Assembly (NCBI GenBank): GCA_903822205.1
Contig: CAIJOK010000144.1
Location: forward strand, 1-55,051
Length of the DNA: 55,051 nt
Direction of reading: 5' to 3'
DNA from: an uncultured beta proteobacterium
GTDB taxonomy: Bacteria; Pseudomonadota; Gammaproteobacteria; Burkholderiales; Burkholderiaceae_C
The notes under the pieces are model-generated. The model saw only the letters and a program-made list of their open reading frames with translations. It searched no databases and was not told where the DNA came from. Within the stretch, counting starts at the first letter, position 1; each line of letters starts with the position of its first letter. Positions 47,007 to 55,051 of this stretch are shown in pieces. Both the position numbers and the translations under genes were made by a program.

Positions 47007-47142
47007 TCGTCATTCCCGCGAAGTGTCACCATTTAGACACGCAGCCTAAATACCGTCATTCCCGCGAAGGCGGGAATCCAGTGTATTTTTGTTTTTTTTG
47101 GATACCAAGACAGTCTGGATTCCCGCCTTCGCGGGAATGACG
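47007..47142. repeat. Palindromic repeat element (28-bp inverted repeats)
   Basis: CGTCATTCCCGCGAAGGCGG and its continuation at 47054-47081 is the exact reverse complement of 47115-47142. A partial extra left arm lies at 47009-47024. The GTCATTCCCGCGAAGGCGGGAATCCAG sequence, read in pieces, is a well-known dispersed proteobacterial repeat. It occupies the only large gap (279 bp) of the cluster. The loop contains a T-run, so it could attenuate transcription between the small proteins and the downstream genes. Confidence 0.9.
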
Positions 47143-47214
47143 ATTATGGGGGTATAAACACCTACACCCTTATCGTCCAGTTTTTAACTCCTCACATCTC
47201 ACCACAGGCCATCT

Positions 47215-48048
47215 ATGAAACTTGCAATTTTTGTTCAACACCAAAAAGTTGTTTGCTACAACTGCGATCCATCCGGTCAATGGGAACGCCGACGCATCAA
47301 AGGTGAAACGTCGGTGGACATCCCCCCAGATAAAGCCGCCGTCGTGCTGCGGCAAATCATCAAAGACCAAAGCGACCTGATCAACCAGCAAAACGACTTG
47401 CGCGATGTTGAGATTCACCTGATCTACGGCGTGGCCGATGTGGGGGCGATGGCAGAGGCCCCCAAAATTTTGGCCGAACTACAGTGCATCACCTGGCAAA
47501 TTCTGAGGTTAGAGCCTCTGCTGGAGCGTGCCGCCGTCGCACGGGGTCTGACTCAGGCACTACCTCTGGACGGTGACGACAAGTGGCTGAGAACTGTGCT
47601 GCTTCCTATTTTGGCCAGCACGTTTGCTTATTCCAACCATGCCTTTCAAGCCGAAGAGGCACGGGCGCGGCACGAGCATGAGGAAACCATGGACACCCTG
47701 CGTGCCGATGTGCAGGCCAAGCATCAAGAGGTGGCACGACTGCAAGCCCGCATCAATGCCCTGCAACTGCCGGGTGTCGAGCATTTGCTGGTCTATCTGC
47801 CTGCCATTTACCGCAACTTTTGGGGCGTGGTGCGGCCTGACGAATTGGCTCTGCTGGCGGGTACGCTGACGGTTCCTGTGATCGCGTCGCCCTATCCTGA
47901 CCCTTCACCAGACACCGTGGTGATGCTGAAACGCCGGTTTTTGCAACTGCCGGAACTTGACCGCGAGCGCGTGCTGGGGTTTTGCCGCGAGCTACCGCAC
48001 CGGCTGGATGTGCGTGTGGAAATGAAAGATTTATTTGGGGAGATTTGA
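47215..48048 (+). CDS. Unrecognised cluster protein with coiled coil
   Basis: 277 residues, soluble. The N-terminal part begins MKLAIFVQHQKVVCYNCDPS and contains DLRDVEIHLIYGVADVGA. The middle has a charged coiled coil (AEEARARHEHEETMDTLRAD to ARLQARINAL, ~145-185). The C-terminal region has FWGVVRPDELALLAGTL and RRFLQLPELDRERVLGFCREL. I recognise no family. It abuts the next gene with no spacer and so is presumably co-translated. It is a candidate adaptor between the ATPase and the Hsp70-like proteins. Confidence 0.7.
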   Translation: MKLAIFVQHQKVVCYNCDPSGQWERRRIKGETSVDIPPDKAAVVLRQIIKDQSDLINQQNDLRDVEIHLIYGVADVGAMAEAPKILAELQCITWQILRLEPLLERAAVARGLTQALPLDGDDKWLRTVLLPILASTFAYSNHAFQAEEARARHEHEETMDTLRADVQAKHQEVARLQARINALQLPGVEHLLVYLPAIYRNFWGVVRPDELALLAGTLTVPVIASPYPDPSPDTVVMLKRRFLQLPELDRERVLGFCRELPHRLDVRVEMKDLFGEI

Positions 48049-48840
48049 ATGGAGACCGACATGGACAAAGATGAACGTAAGCGGCTTGAACGCTTGCAAG
48101 AAGATGGCCCCAAAGGGGTGAAAGGTTGGGGGTTGGTGGATTTGACCTATCCCGACCTCCAATTGCTGTTGGTGGCCGACCCAAAGATTCGAAAGCTGAT
48201 CCGCCAGATCATCCAACCCATGTTGGCTGCGCCAGCGGGAGACAAGGCCACAGCCGCAGCATCTGACGAGAATGTGTCGGAGACAGAGACTGTCAGTCGT
48301 CAGGTGGAACCTCCCTCCCCCCCGCCCCCAATCATCAAGATTGAAAAGGTGATTGAATCGGTGATCCAAAAAGTCCCCTACGAGGTGCGTGTGGAGGTGC
48401 CGGTACATGACCCACTGCGCGGCCAGTTGGCACCCGAGATCAAGCTGCTTCAGGCTGTCAAGGCCGATGCCGAATTGGCTGGCAATTGGCTATGGGCGGA
48501 CGAGAGCGAAGGGCGGCAACTGGTGCGGTTGATGGCCGTGTTATCCGACTGGGACGAGGTGCTTAGCCTGTGGGGCCGTTTGGCTGACCGCTGCAAACGC
48601 GATCAACGCGCAGTCACAACCACCGAGCTGGCCATTTTGCAAGCCGCGCTGGCGCTGCATAACCTGCGATGGCGTGACCGTGCGGCCCAATGCGTGCAGG
48701 CCCAGATTGGTGCAGCGTTTCACCACGAAACGATGGAGCGCGGCACACCCAAGGGCAACACCGTAGCCGAGGTCTGGTTACTTGGTCTGGACAACGCCGC
48801 CGGGCAAGTCCAAAAAAAGCCAGTCGTCAAAACCCACTGA
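48049..48840 (+). CDS. Unrecognised cluster protein with Pro-rich hinge
   Basis: 263 residues starting directly after the previous stop; an in-frame ATG at 48061 is an alternative. A basic N-terminus is followed by a disordered Ala/Ser/Pro segment (about 60-95, with EPPSPPPP). A predicted beta/helix stretch (IIKIEKVIESVIQKVPYEVRV) and a helical C-terminal domain (VRLMAVLSDWDEVLSLWGRLADRC, ILQAALALHNLRWRDRAAQC) complete it. No family recognised. It precedes the first Hsp70-like gene by 21 bp. Confidence 0.7.
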   Translation: METDMDKDERKRLERLQEDGPKGVKGWGLVDLTYPDLQLLLVADPKIRKLIRQIIQPMLAAPAGDKATAAASDENVSETETVSRQVEPPSPPPPIIKIEKVIESVIQKVPYEVRVEVPVHDPLRGQLAPEIKLLQAVKADAELAGNWLWADESEGRQLVRLMAVLSDWDEVLSLWGRLADRCKRDQRAVTTTELAILQAALALHNLRWRDRAAQCVQAQIGAAFHHETMERGTPKGNTVAEVWLLGLDNAAGQVQKKPVVKTH

Positions 48841-48861
48841 CCTCAACAGAAAGACAAAACC

Positions 48862-51540
48862 ATGGATGCCACCATCACCCAATTGATCAACCAGTCAGCG
48901 GTGCTCAAAGAACTCGATGCTCGATCGGGGCTGATCAGGCAGGCCTTGCGGGCCAACTTGACGGCGGCCATTAAAGCGATCGAGCAACAGACTTTTTGGC
49001 ATGTCAAAACGCCCCAACATGCCGCTGATGCTACGCCATGGCTATTTGAAAGCAAAACCGGCAAGCTGTGGTACGCCGTGTCCAAAGACGAAAAGTTTGC
49101 TACACAGTACACACCTGATGGGGGCCGTCAACAGCTCAAAACTCTGCAAGCCGTCGGCAAGGCTTTGTGGCGCTTGCCAGAACCCGAAGAATTGCGAGCC
49201 TTTGCCTGGGACAGCTCACCACCTTGGCGGTCGGGGGGTAATGGAGCATTTTTGACTCAGGTTTTGTGGCTGGCCAGCACCGGTGGCTTGAATTTGAACC
49301 AAAACAACACCATCATCTGGCACCCCTCTGGGTATCTCCTCGCCATCGCCGATAACTTTTGCGGCAAGACACCCCAATTTATGGCCCATGCCGCCAGCCA
49401 GCAGTGGGTGGTGACTGCGCAGGGTGATGCCAAGAACACCAATCTGCTCAAGGATTTTTACGCCACGGCCCGTGATGTGCGCCCCATATTCAAAGCCATC
49501 GACACCCACAGCGCCAAGTTGCCTGCGCTGGAGCCAGCAGACTTTACCGACCCCAACAAAGGTCTCTGGGAGTTTTGGGGACTGGATGCCGCCGAGCTTG
49601 AGGCACTGGGCCTGCGCGCCCGCAACCCTGCCGATGACGTGCAGCAAGGCATGGTAGCGATCGACTTTGGCACCAGCAGCACGGTGGTGGCGTTTGAGCA
49701 AAACGGCGTTGGGCAACTGCTGCGCATCGGTGTCACCGACTTTTGGGAAACCCCAAAGCCCTCGCATTACGAAAACCCCACGGTGCTGGAACTGGTCGAT
49801 CTGGCCGCTTTGCTCAAACCGTGGCAAAGCGTGGCCTACCGACCCGATGTGGCCTGGAACGATGTGCGCTGTTCGCATGAAGCCCTGCACAACTTTCGCA
49901 ACAACCAGACCAAGCCCGAGGTCGTGGCCAGCGTACTGACCAAAATCAAACAATGGGCGCTGCGTGAGGGCGACGGCACACGGGTGCGGCTAACCGACCA
50001 GACCGGCCGCATCGAACACGAACTGGCCCCGCTGACACTGCGCCAGCCGGTCAAGGGCAAGCCACTGACCGTCAGCCAGGCCGATCCGTTTGACCCCGTC
50101 GAGCTGTACGCCTGGTTTTTGGGCCTGACCATCAACTGGCGCAGACGCGGTATTTTTTTGCGCTACTACATGAGCTTTCCGGTGGACTACCCGCGTGAGG
50201 TCAAGGACAAAATTTTGGCCTCGTTCAGGCGCGGCCTGCAACGCAGCCTGCCCGCCACGCTGGTGACTCAGCCCGTTTTTGAACGGTTCACGGTTGAAGA
50301 GCGGGCCTCTGAGCCTGCTGCTTATGCCGCCATCGCTCTGCCTACGCTGGGCATCGTTCCGACCGACGAGGGCGTGGCCTACGCGGTGTTTGACTTTGGC
50401 GGCGGAACGACAGACTTTGACTTTGGCTACTACCGCCGCGCCACCGAGACCGAAGAGCGGGCCGGTGTCGAGCAGGTGCTGGAGCATTTTGGCAATGGCG
50501 GCGACAAGTTTTTAGGCGGCGAGAACCTGCTGGATCACCTGGCCTACCTCACTTTTTGCCACAACAAAGAGGTCTGCCGCAGCAAACATATCGCCTTCAC
50601 CAAACCGCTTGACGCGGTGGACTTCAATGGCTCAGAGATGTTTTTGGAACGCACCCAGGCCGCAGCCACCAACATGCTGATGCTGGTAGCGCGCCTGCGA
50701 CCGTTTTGGGAAATCGGCAAGGAGGGCAACAATACAGGGAGTGAAAAGATCGACCTGATCGACCGCGAAGGCAAAAAAGTTCCCTGCGAGTTCACCGTGC
50801 CCTACCCAGAGCTAAAGACTTTTTTGCAGACCCGCATTGAGCAGGGCACGCACAACTTTTTTACCACCCTCAAAAAGGCCTTTGGCAACGAGCTGCCGAC
50901 GCAGGTGCAAGTGCTGTTGGCCGGCAATGCCAGCCGGTCCAGCATTGTGCTGGGCCTGTTTGGTCTGCTGCCTGACGACCATGAACTGGCCGTTCTGCAA
51001 GATCGCACCAAGGCATTCCTCTGCACCCTGTTTGATGAGAACGGCCCAAAGTTCATTGCCCATGCCCCGCTGGCCGCAGACGACAACGATGTCAATCGCC
51101 CCACCTGCAAAACCGGCGTGGCGCTGGGCTTGTTGGAGCTTTGCCCTGGCAGCGCCACCCGTGTGATCAACCATGCAGTCAAAAACGCCACAGGCGACGC
51201 GCCGTTTCAGCACTATGTGGGGCGCATACGGCAAAAGAAATTTCACGTCAGCCTGAGCCAGTGCGGGGGCTATCAGCAGTGGGTGGAGCTGGGGCCGGTG
51301 TCGGACGACCGGGTGTTCAAGCTGTTTCACACCCAGGCCGCCCGTGCCCTCAGTGGCGACATGGCTTTGGGCGATGCCGCGCTGATCCTCAAAACGCTTG
51401 AATTTGCCGGTGATACCAACTGTCTGCATGTCTTTGTGCGACCCGTCAAACCGCACGAGATCGAGGTCTGCACTGCGGCCTCGCTGGAGACTGCGGCGCA
51501 AGGCCAGATTGGCAATAGCCGCGTTTTGAAATTAATTTAA
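48862..51540 (+). CDS. Hsp70/actin-fold ATPase A with N-terminal DUF1566-like domain
   Basis: 892 residues. An Hsp70/actin-type nucleotide-binding core is clear: phosphate 1 IDFGTSSTVVAF (D268), phosphate 2 VFDFGGGTTDFDFG (D511), adenosine motif VLLAGNASRSSIV (684 on). It lacks a recognisable DnaK substrate-binding domain; the ~130-residue C-terminus after the core is its own. Residues ~55-165 contain WLFESKTGKLWYAV, WRLPEPEELRAFAW and WHPSGYLLAI, resembling DUF1566 (Lcl-like) domains. The next gene is a paralogue lacking this domain. It is probably a nucleotide-dependent switch or chaperone of the cluster. Confidence 0.85.
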   Translation: MDATITQLINQSAVLKELDARSGLIRQALRANLTAAIKAIEQQTFWHVKTPQHAADATPWLFESKTGKLWYAVSKDEKFATQYTPDGGRQQLKTLQAVGKALWRLPEPEELRAFAWDSSPPWRSGGNGAFLTQVLWLASTGGLNLNQNNTIIWHPSGYLLAIADNFCGKTPQFMAHAASQQWVVTAQGDAKNTNLLKDFYATARDVRPIFKAIDTHSAKLPALEPADFTDPNKGLWEFWGLDAAELEALGLRARNPADDVQQGMVAIDFGTSSTVVAFEQNGVGQLLRIGVTDFWETPKPSHYENPTVLELVDLAALLKPWQSVAYRPDVAWNDVRCSHEALHNFRNNQTKPEVVASVLTKIKQWALREGDGTRVRLTDQTGRIEHELAPLTLRQPVKGKPLTVSQADPFDPVELYAWFLGLTINWRRRGIFLRYYMSFPVDYPREVKDKILASFRRGLQRSLPATLVTQPVFERFTVEERASEPAAYAAIALPTLGIVPTDEGVAYAVFDFGGGTTDFDFGYYRRATETEERAGVEQVLEHFGNGGDKFLGGENLLDHLAYLTFCHNKEVCRSKHIAFTKPLDAVDFNGSEMFLERTQAAATNMLMLVARLRPFWEIGKEGNNTGSEKIDLIDREGKKVPCEFTVPYPELKTFLQTRIEQGTHNFFTTLKKAFGNELPTQVQVLLAGNASRSSIVLGLFGLLPDDHELAVLQDRTKAFLCTLFDENGPKFIAHAPLAADDNDVNRPTCKTGVALGLLELCPGSATRVINHAVKNATGDAPFQHYVGRIRQKKFHVSLSQCGGYQQWVELGPVSDDRVFKLFHTQAARALSGDMALGDAALILKTLEFAGDTNCLHVFVRPVKPHEIEVCTAASLETAAQGQIGNSRVLKLI

Positions 51541-51552
51541 GGGAGGTGTGAG

Positions 51553-53859
51553 ATGGCGAGTGTGTTTTCTTCTTCGGATTTCAGTTCGATTCTGGCAGCA
51601 TTGGATGCGCTATCGACAGCAAAAACAGGCGCGATGCCCGTCAAACCTGCTGAGGTTGCTGCAAATATTGCAAAGCTTGCTACAAATATTGCAAAACCTG
51701 TCAAACAACAAGAAGCCGCTGAGGTGCTGGAGGTCTTGAAAAAACGCTACAGCGCATGGATACCGCCCGATGTGGCGGTGATGTCTGCTGCTGATCTACG
51801 AGCTAAGTTTCAGGCTATCGACACCCGCAGCGCCAGGCTGCCGTTGCTGGATGCCACCCAGTTCACCGACCCCAACAAAGGGATGTGGGAATTTTGGGGC
51901 CTGAACGCCCTGGGATTGCAACAGTTGGGTGTGCGTGCCCGTAACCCGGTGGCCGATCTGCGTGACTGCAATGTGGCGATCGACTTTGGCACCAGCAGCA
52001 CGGTGGTGGCATTCGACGACAACGGCATCCACAAACTGCTGCGCATCGGTGTCACCGATTTTTTGGAGGCCAGCAAAACCGCCCACTACGAAAACCCGAC
52101 CGTGCTGGAGTTTGTCGATTTTGCGGCCATGCTAAACCCTTGGCGCAGCGAGGCCTACCGCCCGGGTGTGCTGTGGGACGATGTGCGTTGCTCGCATGAG
52201 GCACTGCACAACTTTCGCAACAACGAAACCAAGCCCGAGGTGGTCGCCAGTGTGCTGACCAAAATCAAACAATGGGCACTGCGTGAGGGCAACGGTACGC
52301 GGCTGCGGGTAACCGACCAAACGCACCGCGACGAGCGTGAACTGGACGCACTGACTCTGCGCCAGCCGGTCAAGGGCCAGCCACTGACCGTCAGCCAGTC
52401 CGACCCGTTTGACCCCGTCGAGCTGTACGCCTGGTTTTTGGGATTGACCATCAACTGGCGTGGACGGGGCCTGTTTTTGCGCTACTACATGACCTTTCCG
52501 GTGGCTTACCCCAAGGATGTCAAAGAAAAAGTGCTGGCCTCGTTCAGGCGCGGTTTGCAGCGCAGCCTGCCCGCCAGCCTGATCCATCAGCCCGAGTTTG
52601 AGCAGTTCACGGTTGAAGAGCGGGCCAGCGAACCTGCGGCCTACGCTGCGACTGCCCTGCGCTGTTTGGGCATTGAGCCTACCCCGCAGGGCGTGGCCTA
52701 CGCGGTGTTTGACTTTGGCGGCGGCACCACCGACTTTGATTTTGGCTTCTACCGGCTGCCCACCGAGACCGAGGCTGACGACGAAGGCTGGGAAACCGTG
52801 TTTGAGCATTTTGGCAGCGGTGGCGATGCTTTTTTAGGCGGCGAGAATTTGTTGGAGCATCTGGCTTACCGCAGTTTTTGTCACAACATCGAGGTGTGCC
52901 GCAAAAACAAAATCAGCTTTACCAAGCCGCTGGACGCGCAGGATTTTCCTGGCTCCGAGCTGTTTTTGGAACGCACCCAGGCCGCAACCACCAATTCGCT
53001 GATGTTGATGGCGCGGCTGAGAACATTTTGGGAAACCGGCGAGAGCAGCAACAAAACCGGCATCAAAAAGATAGACCTGCTGGGGCGCGATGGCAAAAAG
53101 CTGCCGTGCGAACTGTTGATCCCGTTGGATGCACTGAACCAGTTTTTGCAGGAACGTATCGAGGTGGGTGTGCGCAACTTTTATGCAGCGCTCAAAAAAG
53201 CCTTTGCGGATCAAACCCCTGAGCAGGTACAGGTGCTGTTAGCCGGCAACGCCAGCCGGTCCAAAATTGTGCAAGGTTTTTTTGGTTTGCTCGATGTCAA
53301 AGACCCATTGCAGGCGATCAAAAGTCGCACCGATGAATTTGTGGCCGGCTTGTTTGGCCAGCAACCGCCACAGTTCATCGTCCATCCGCCCCTGGCAGCG
53401 GATGAATCGGATGTCTATCGCCCCACCGGCAAAACCGGCGTGGCCCTGGGACTGCTGCGGCTGTGCCCCGGCAGCCCGACGCTGGTGATCAACCATGCTG
53501 AGCGCAACGTGATGGGCGATGCCCCGTTTTTGCACTACCTTGGGCGCATTCGACTGGGCAAGTTTCACGTCTGCCTGCCGCAAGGTGCGCCCTACCAACA
53601 GTGGGTGGAGCTGGGGCCGGTGCGTGAGCGGGTGTTTGTTCTGGTGCATAGCCAGGAGCCACGCGCTTTGCTGGGTGACATGAAAGAGGGTGACATCGGC
53701 CTGCAACAAAAGCGACTTGATCTGGCGGGCAACACCAACGGCCTGCGCGTCTATGGCCGCGCCGTGTCGCCGCATGAGATCGACTTGTGTACGGCAGCAT
53801 CAGCCGTCGCCGCTGAAAACGGGCAGATCGAAAACCAGCGCCGCATCAGGCTGGGGTAA
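51553..53859 (+). CDS. Hsp70/actin-fold ATPase B (tandem paralogue)
   Basis: 768 residues, 12 bp after its paralogue, with GGGAGGTG before the ATG. Core motifs: IDFGTSSTVVAF (D144), VFDFGGGTTDFDFG (D387), VLLAGNASRSKIV (561 on). From FTDPNKGMWEFWGL onward it follows protein A almost colinearly, with long near-identical DNA stretches. The DUF1566-like domain is missing, replaced by ~85 residues including a 21-bp DNA repeat (51656-51697) encoding an NIAK motif. Both copies keep all ATP-site residues, so both are probably active. Confidence 0.85.
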   Translation: MASVFSSSDFSSILAALDALSTAKTGAMPVKPAEVAANIAKLATNIAKPVKQQEAAEVLEVLKKRYSAWIPPDVAVMSAADLRAKFQAIDTRSARLPLLDATQFTDPNKGMWEFWGLNALGLQQLGVRARNPVADLRDCNVAIDFGTSSTVVAFDDNGIHKLLRIGVTDFLEASKTAHYENPTVLEFVDFAAMLNPWRSEAYRPGVLWDDVRCSHEALHNFRNNETKPEVVASVLTKIKQWALREGNGTRLRVTDQTHRDERELDALTLRQPVKGQPLTVSQSDPFDPVELYAWFLGLTINWRGRGLFLRYYMTFPVAYPKDVKEKVLASFRRGLQRSLPASLIHQPEFEQFTVEERASEPAAYAATALRCLGIEPTPQGVAYAVFDFGGGTTDFDFGFYRLPTETEADDEGWETVFEHFGSGGDAFLGGENLLEHLAYRSFCHNIEVCRKNKISFTKPLDAQDFPGSELFLERTQAATTNSLMLMARLRTFWETGESSNKTGIKKIDLLGRDGKKLPCELLIPLDALNQFLQERIEVGVRNFYAALKKAFADQTPEQVQVLLAGNASRSKIVQGFFGLLDVKDPLQAIKSRTDEFVAGLFGQQPPQFIVHPPLAADESDVYRPTGKTGVALGLLRLCPGSPTLVINHAERNVMGDAPFLHYLGRIRLGKFHVCLPQGAPYQQWVELGPVRERVFVLVHSQEPRALLGDMKEGDIGLQQKRLDLAGNTNGLRVYGRAVSPHEIDLCTAASAVAAENGQIENQRRIRLG

Positions 53860-53909
53860 GCAGATCGCACGTCCATCGCGGGCGACCATGACAGACCTGA
53901 TTATTTTTT

Positions 53910-54821
53910 ATGACACCACCTGAAACATTCGACACCAGCAACCCTGTCCTGCTTGACCCCAAAAATGATTTTGTCTTCAAAAAGCTATTTGCCAGTTCGC
54001 CCGAGTTGCTGGCAAACCTGATCAACGCCGTGCGTCCCAACGCCCGTCCGGTCACGGTGATTGAAGTACTCAATCCCAACATCACGCCCGAAGACCTGGC
54101 TGGCAAATTCATCGTTTTGGATATTTTGGCGGAAGATGATCAGGGACTGCGTTACAACATCGAAATGCAGGTGCGCCGCCACAAAGCCTACAGTGCTCGC
54201 AGTATTTACTATTTGGCACACACCTTGATCGGGCAATTGGGCGGTGGGCAGAATTACCTTCAACTCAAAGGTGTGATCGGCATTCACCTGCTGGACTATG
54301 ACCTTTTTAAGGCTCCAAGGCAAGACAAGCAGGCCGTGTGGTGCTTTGAAATGCGTGACCACTTGCAGCCTGATGTCAAACTGGGTGATGAACTGCAACT
54401 CATCATCATTGAGATGCGAAAAGCCGACCGGCTCAAATTGGCATCTCCCGCACTGGCTGATTTATTGACATTTTTTGAACATTGGAAAGAGGATTCCATC
54501 ATGAACCAAATGACATCCATCCCGATACAGCAAGCTATGGCGCAGCTCAAGGCACTAAGCGCTGATGCGGCGACACGCCAAACAGCGTGGAATCGTGAAC
54601 GTGCGCTGATCAGCGAAATCACTGAAAGACTCGCCGAACGAGAAGAAGGCAAGCTGGAAACCCAAATCACGATGCTGCACAAACTGCTTGCCAAACGCTT
54701 TGGTCACCTGCCTGAAGACACACTCGAGCGAATTAACAGAGCCTCACCGGAACAACTTGAATACTGGATTTTGGCGGTGATTGATGCGCCTTCGCTTGCA
54801 GCCGTGTTTGTTGAGTACTGA
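53910..54821 (+). CDS. Rpn-family PD-(D/E)XK nuclease / transposase-like
   Basis: 303 residues of the recombination-promoting nuclease (Rpn, PD-(D/E)XK transposase-like) family: LLDPKNDFVFKKLFA at the N-terminus, then the catalytic D71 in FIVLDILAEDD and E85/Q87 in YNIEMQV, with SARSIYYLAHTLIGQL after. The C-terminus has the DUF4351-type helical tail (ITMLHKLLAKRFGHLPEDTLERINRASPEQLEYWILAVIDA). It lies 50 bp after the Hsp70 pair, is common in mobile regions, and may be a neighbour rather than a component. Confidence 0.88.
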   Translation: MTPPETFDTSNPVLLDPKNDFVFKKLFASSPELLANLINAVRPNARPVTVIEVLNPNITPEDLAGKFIVLDILAEDDQGLRYNIEMQVRRHKAYSARSIYYLAHTLIGQLGGGQNYLQLKGVIGIHLLDYDLFKAPRQDKQAVWCFEMRDHLQPDVKLGDELQLIIIEMRKADRLKLASPALADLLTFFEHWKEDSIMNQMTSIPIQQAMAQLKALSADAATRQTAWNRERALISEITERLAEREEGKLETQITMLHKLLAKRFGHLPEDTLERINRASPEQLEYWILAVIDAPSLAAVFVEY

Positions 54822-54910
54822 CCAATGTTGATAAGCATTCTTATCCATCAACTCACCCTCAGCCCCATGCTGTGGTGGGGCGGCGTGTCATTGGGGTAGA
54901 GAGCGTAGCC

Positions 54911-55051
54911 ATGAAAAAATTCAACACCGCCGGGCCGTCTATTGCAGACGACCATTACCTGATCGACCCGCTCACGCGATTTGATTTGCCCGAGATTGAA
55001 TCGCTGATCGACGACAAACGTTACTTTGTCCTTCACGCCCCACGTCAGACT
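54911..55051 (+). CDS. AAA-ATPase-like protein, truncated by window edge
   Basis: 47 codons from the ATG to the end of the window: MKKFNTAGPSIADDHYLIDP, LTRFDLPEIESLIDDKRYFV, LHAPRQT. The end is the start of a P-loop (HAPRQTGKT expected next), as in AAA-like ATPases often fused to a PD-(D/E)XK nuclease domain. The 89-bp gap before it holds a GCCCCA/TGGGGC hairpin (about 54869-54884). Confidence 0.7.
   Translation, partial: MKKFNTAGPSIADDHYLIDPLTRFDLPEIESLIDDKRYFVLHAPRQT

Noticed and set aside
53910-54821. Rpn nuclease as a core component of the HerA-Hsp70 cluster
   Set aside because: Such genes are common scattered mobile-region passengers and the gap (50 bp) is not decisive; treated as a neighbour.

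Overview
The window is a chromosomal stretch from a betaproteobacterium of the Burkholderiales, most likely Comamonadaceae-like. Three things point there: the order ispE - tRNA-Gln - prs - rplY - pth, the hemL - pilGHIJ - chpA twitching/chemosensory block, and the sequences of Prs, Dcd and HemL. I could not run a search, so the genus is open. All coordinates come from reading the sequence; start codons were adjusted where a ribosome-binding site or family length argued for it.

Layout. Positions 1-6894 are mostly a minus-strand housekeeping block: folD, a FixJ-type response regulator whose phospho-acceptor Asp is Glu, hrcA, a DUF4124 secreted protein, pth, rplY, prs, tRNA-Gln and ispE. Positions 6898-12381 are an accessory cassette: a rearranged AbrB/MazE-type gene, a 1176-residue MmeI-like (type IIL) restriction-methylation protein, a J-domain-like protein and a HIRAN-domain protein. 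It inserts between ispE and tRNA-Ser. Positions 12424-15375 hold tRNA-Ser, a glycine-zipper lipoprotein, dcd and hemL. Positions 15824-25812 are the Pil-Chp operon, ending in a 2063-residue CheA-type kinase. Then come a DMT transporter with a His-rich tail and a D-2-hydroxyacid dehydrogenase-like protein that lacks the catalytic Arg.

Positions 28497-36612 are the complete minus-strand F1Fo ATP synthase operon (atpIBEFHAGDC), with a solitary DNA methyltransferase inserted between atpE and atpF. Positions 36993-41726 hold a DUF493 protein, purM, a small Cys-containing secreted protein, a DUF6803-like membrane protein, a LigB/DODA-type dioxygenase and an AI-2E/PerM permease. An IS21 istB remnant at about 41.8-42.0 kb marks the junction to a second accessory region.

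Positions 42193-55051 (still open at the right edge) are the most interesting part. A compact plus-strand cluster encodes a HerA/DUF87-type ATPase with a roughly 100-residue Ser/Thr/Gly/Asn linker, two paralogous small proteins with hydrophobic N-termini, two unrecognised proteins, and two tandem-duplicated Hsp70/actin-fold ATPases, one of which carries an extra N-terminal domain resembling DUF1566. An Rpn-type PD-(D/E)XK nuclease and the start of an AAA-ATPase follow. I do not recognise this combination as a named system; it could be a defence or conflict system, or a membrane-remodelling machine.

A second, window-wide signal is an abundance of short perfect tandem repeats (6-21 bp, 2-10 copies). 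They sit preferentially at gene ends, in linkers and in intergenic gaps, and they visibly alter protein termini (Prs, PilI, the dioxygenase, ChpA). This suggests frequent slippage-generated duplication in this lineage.
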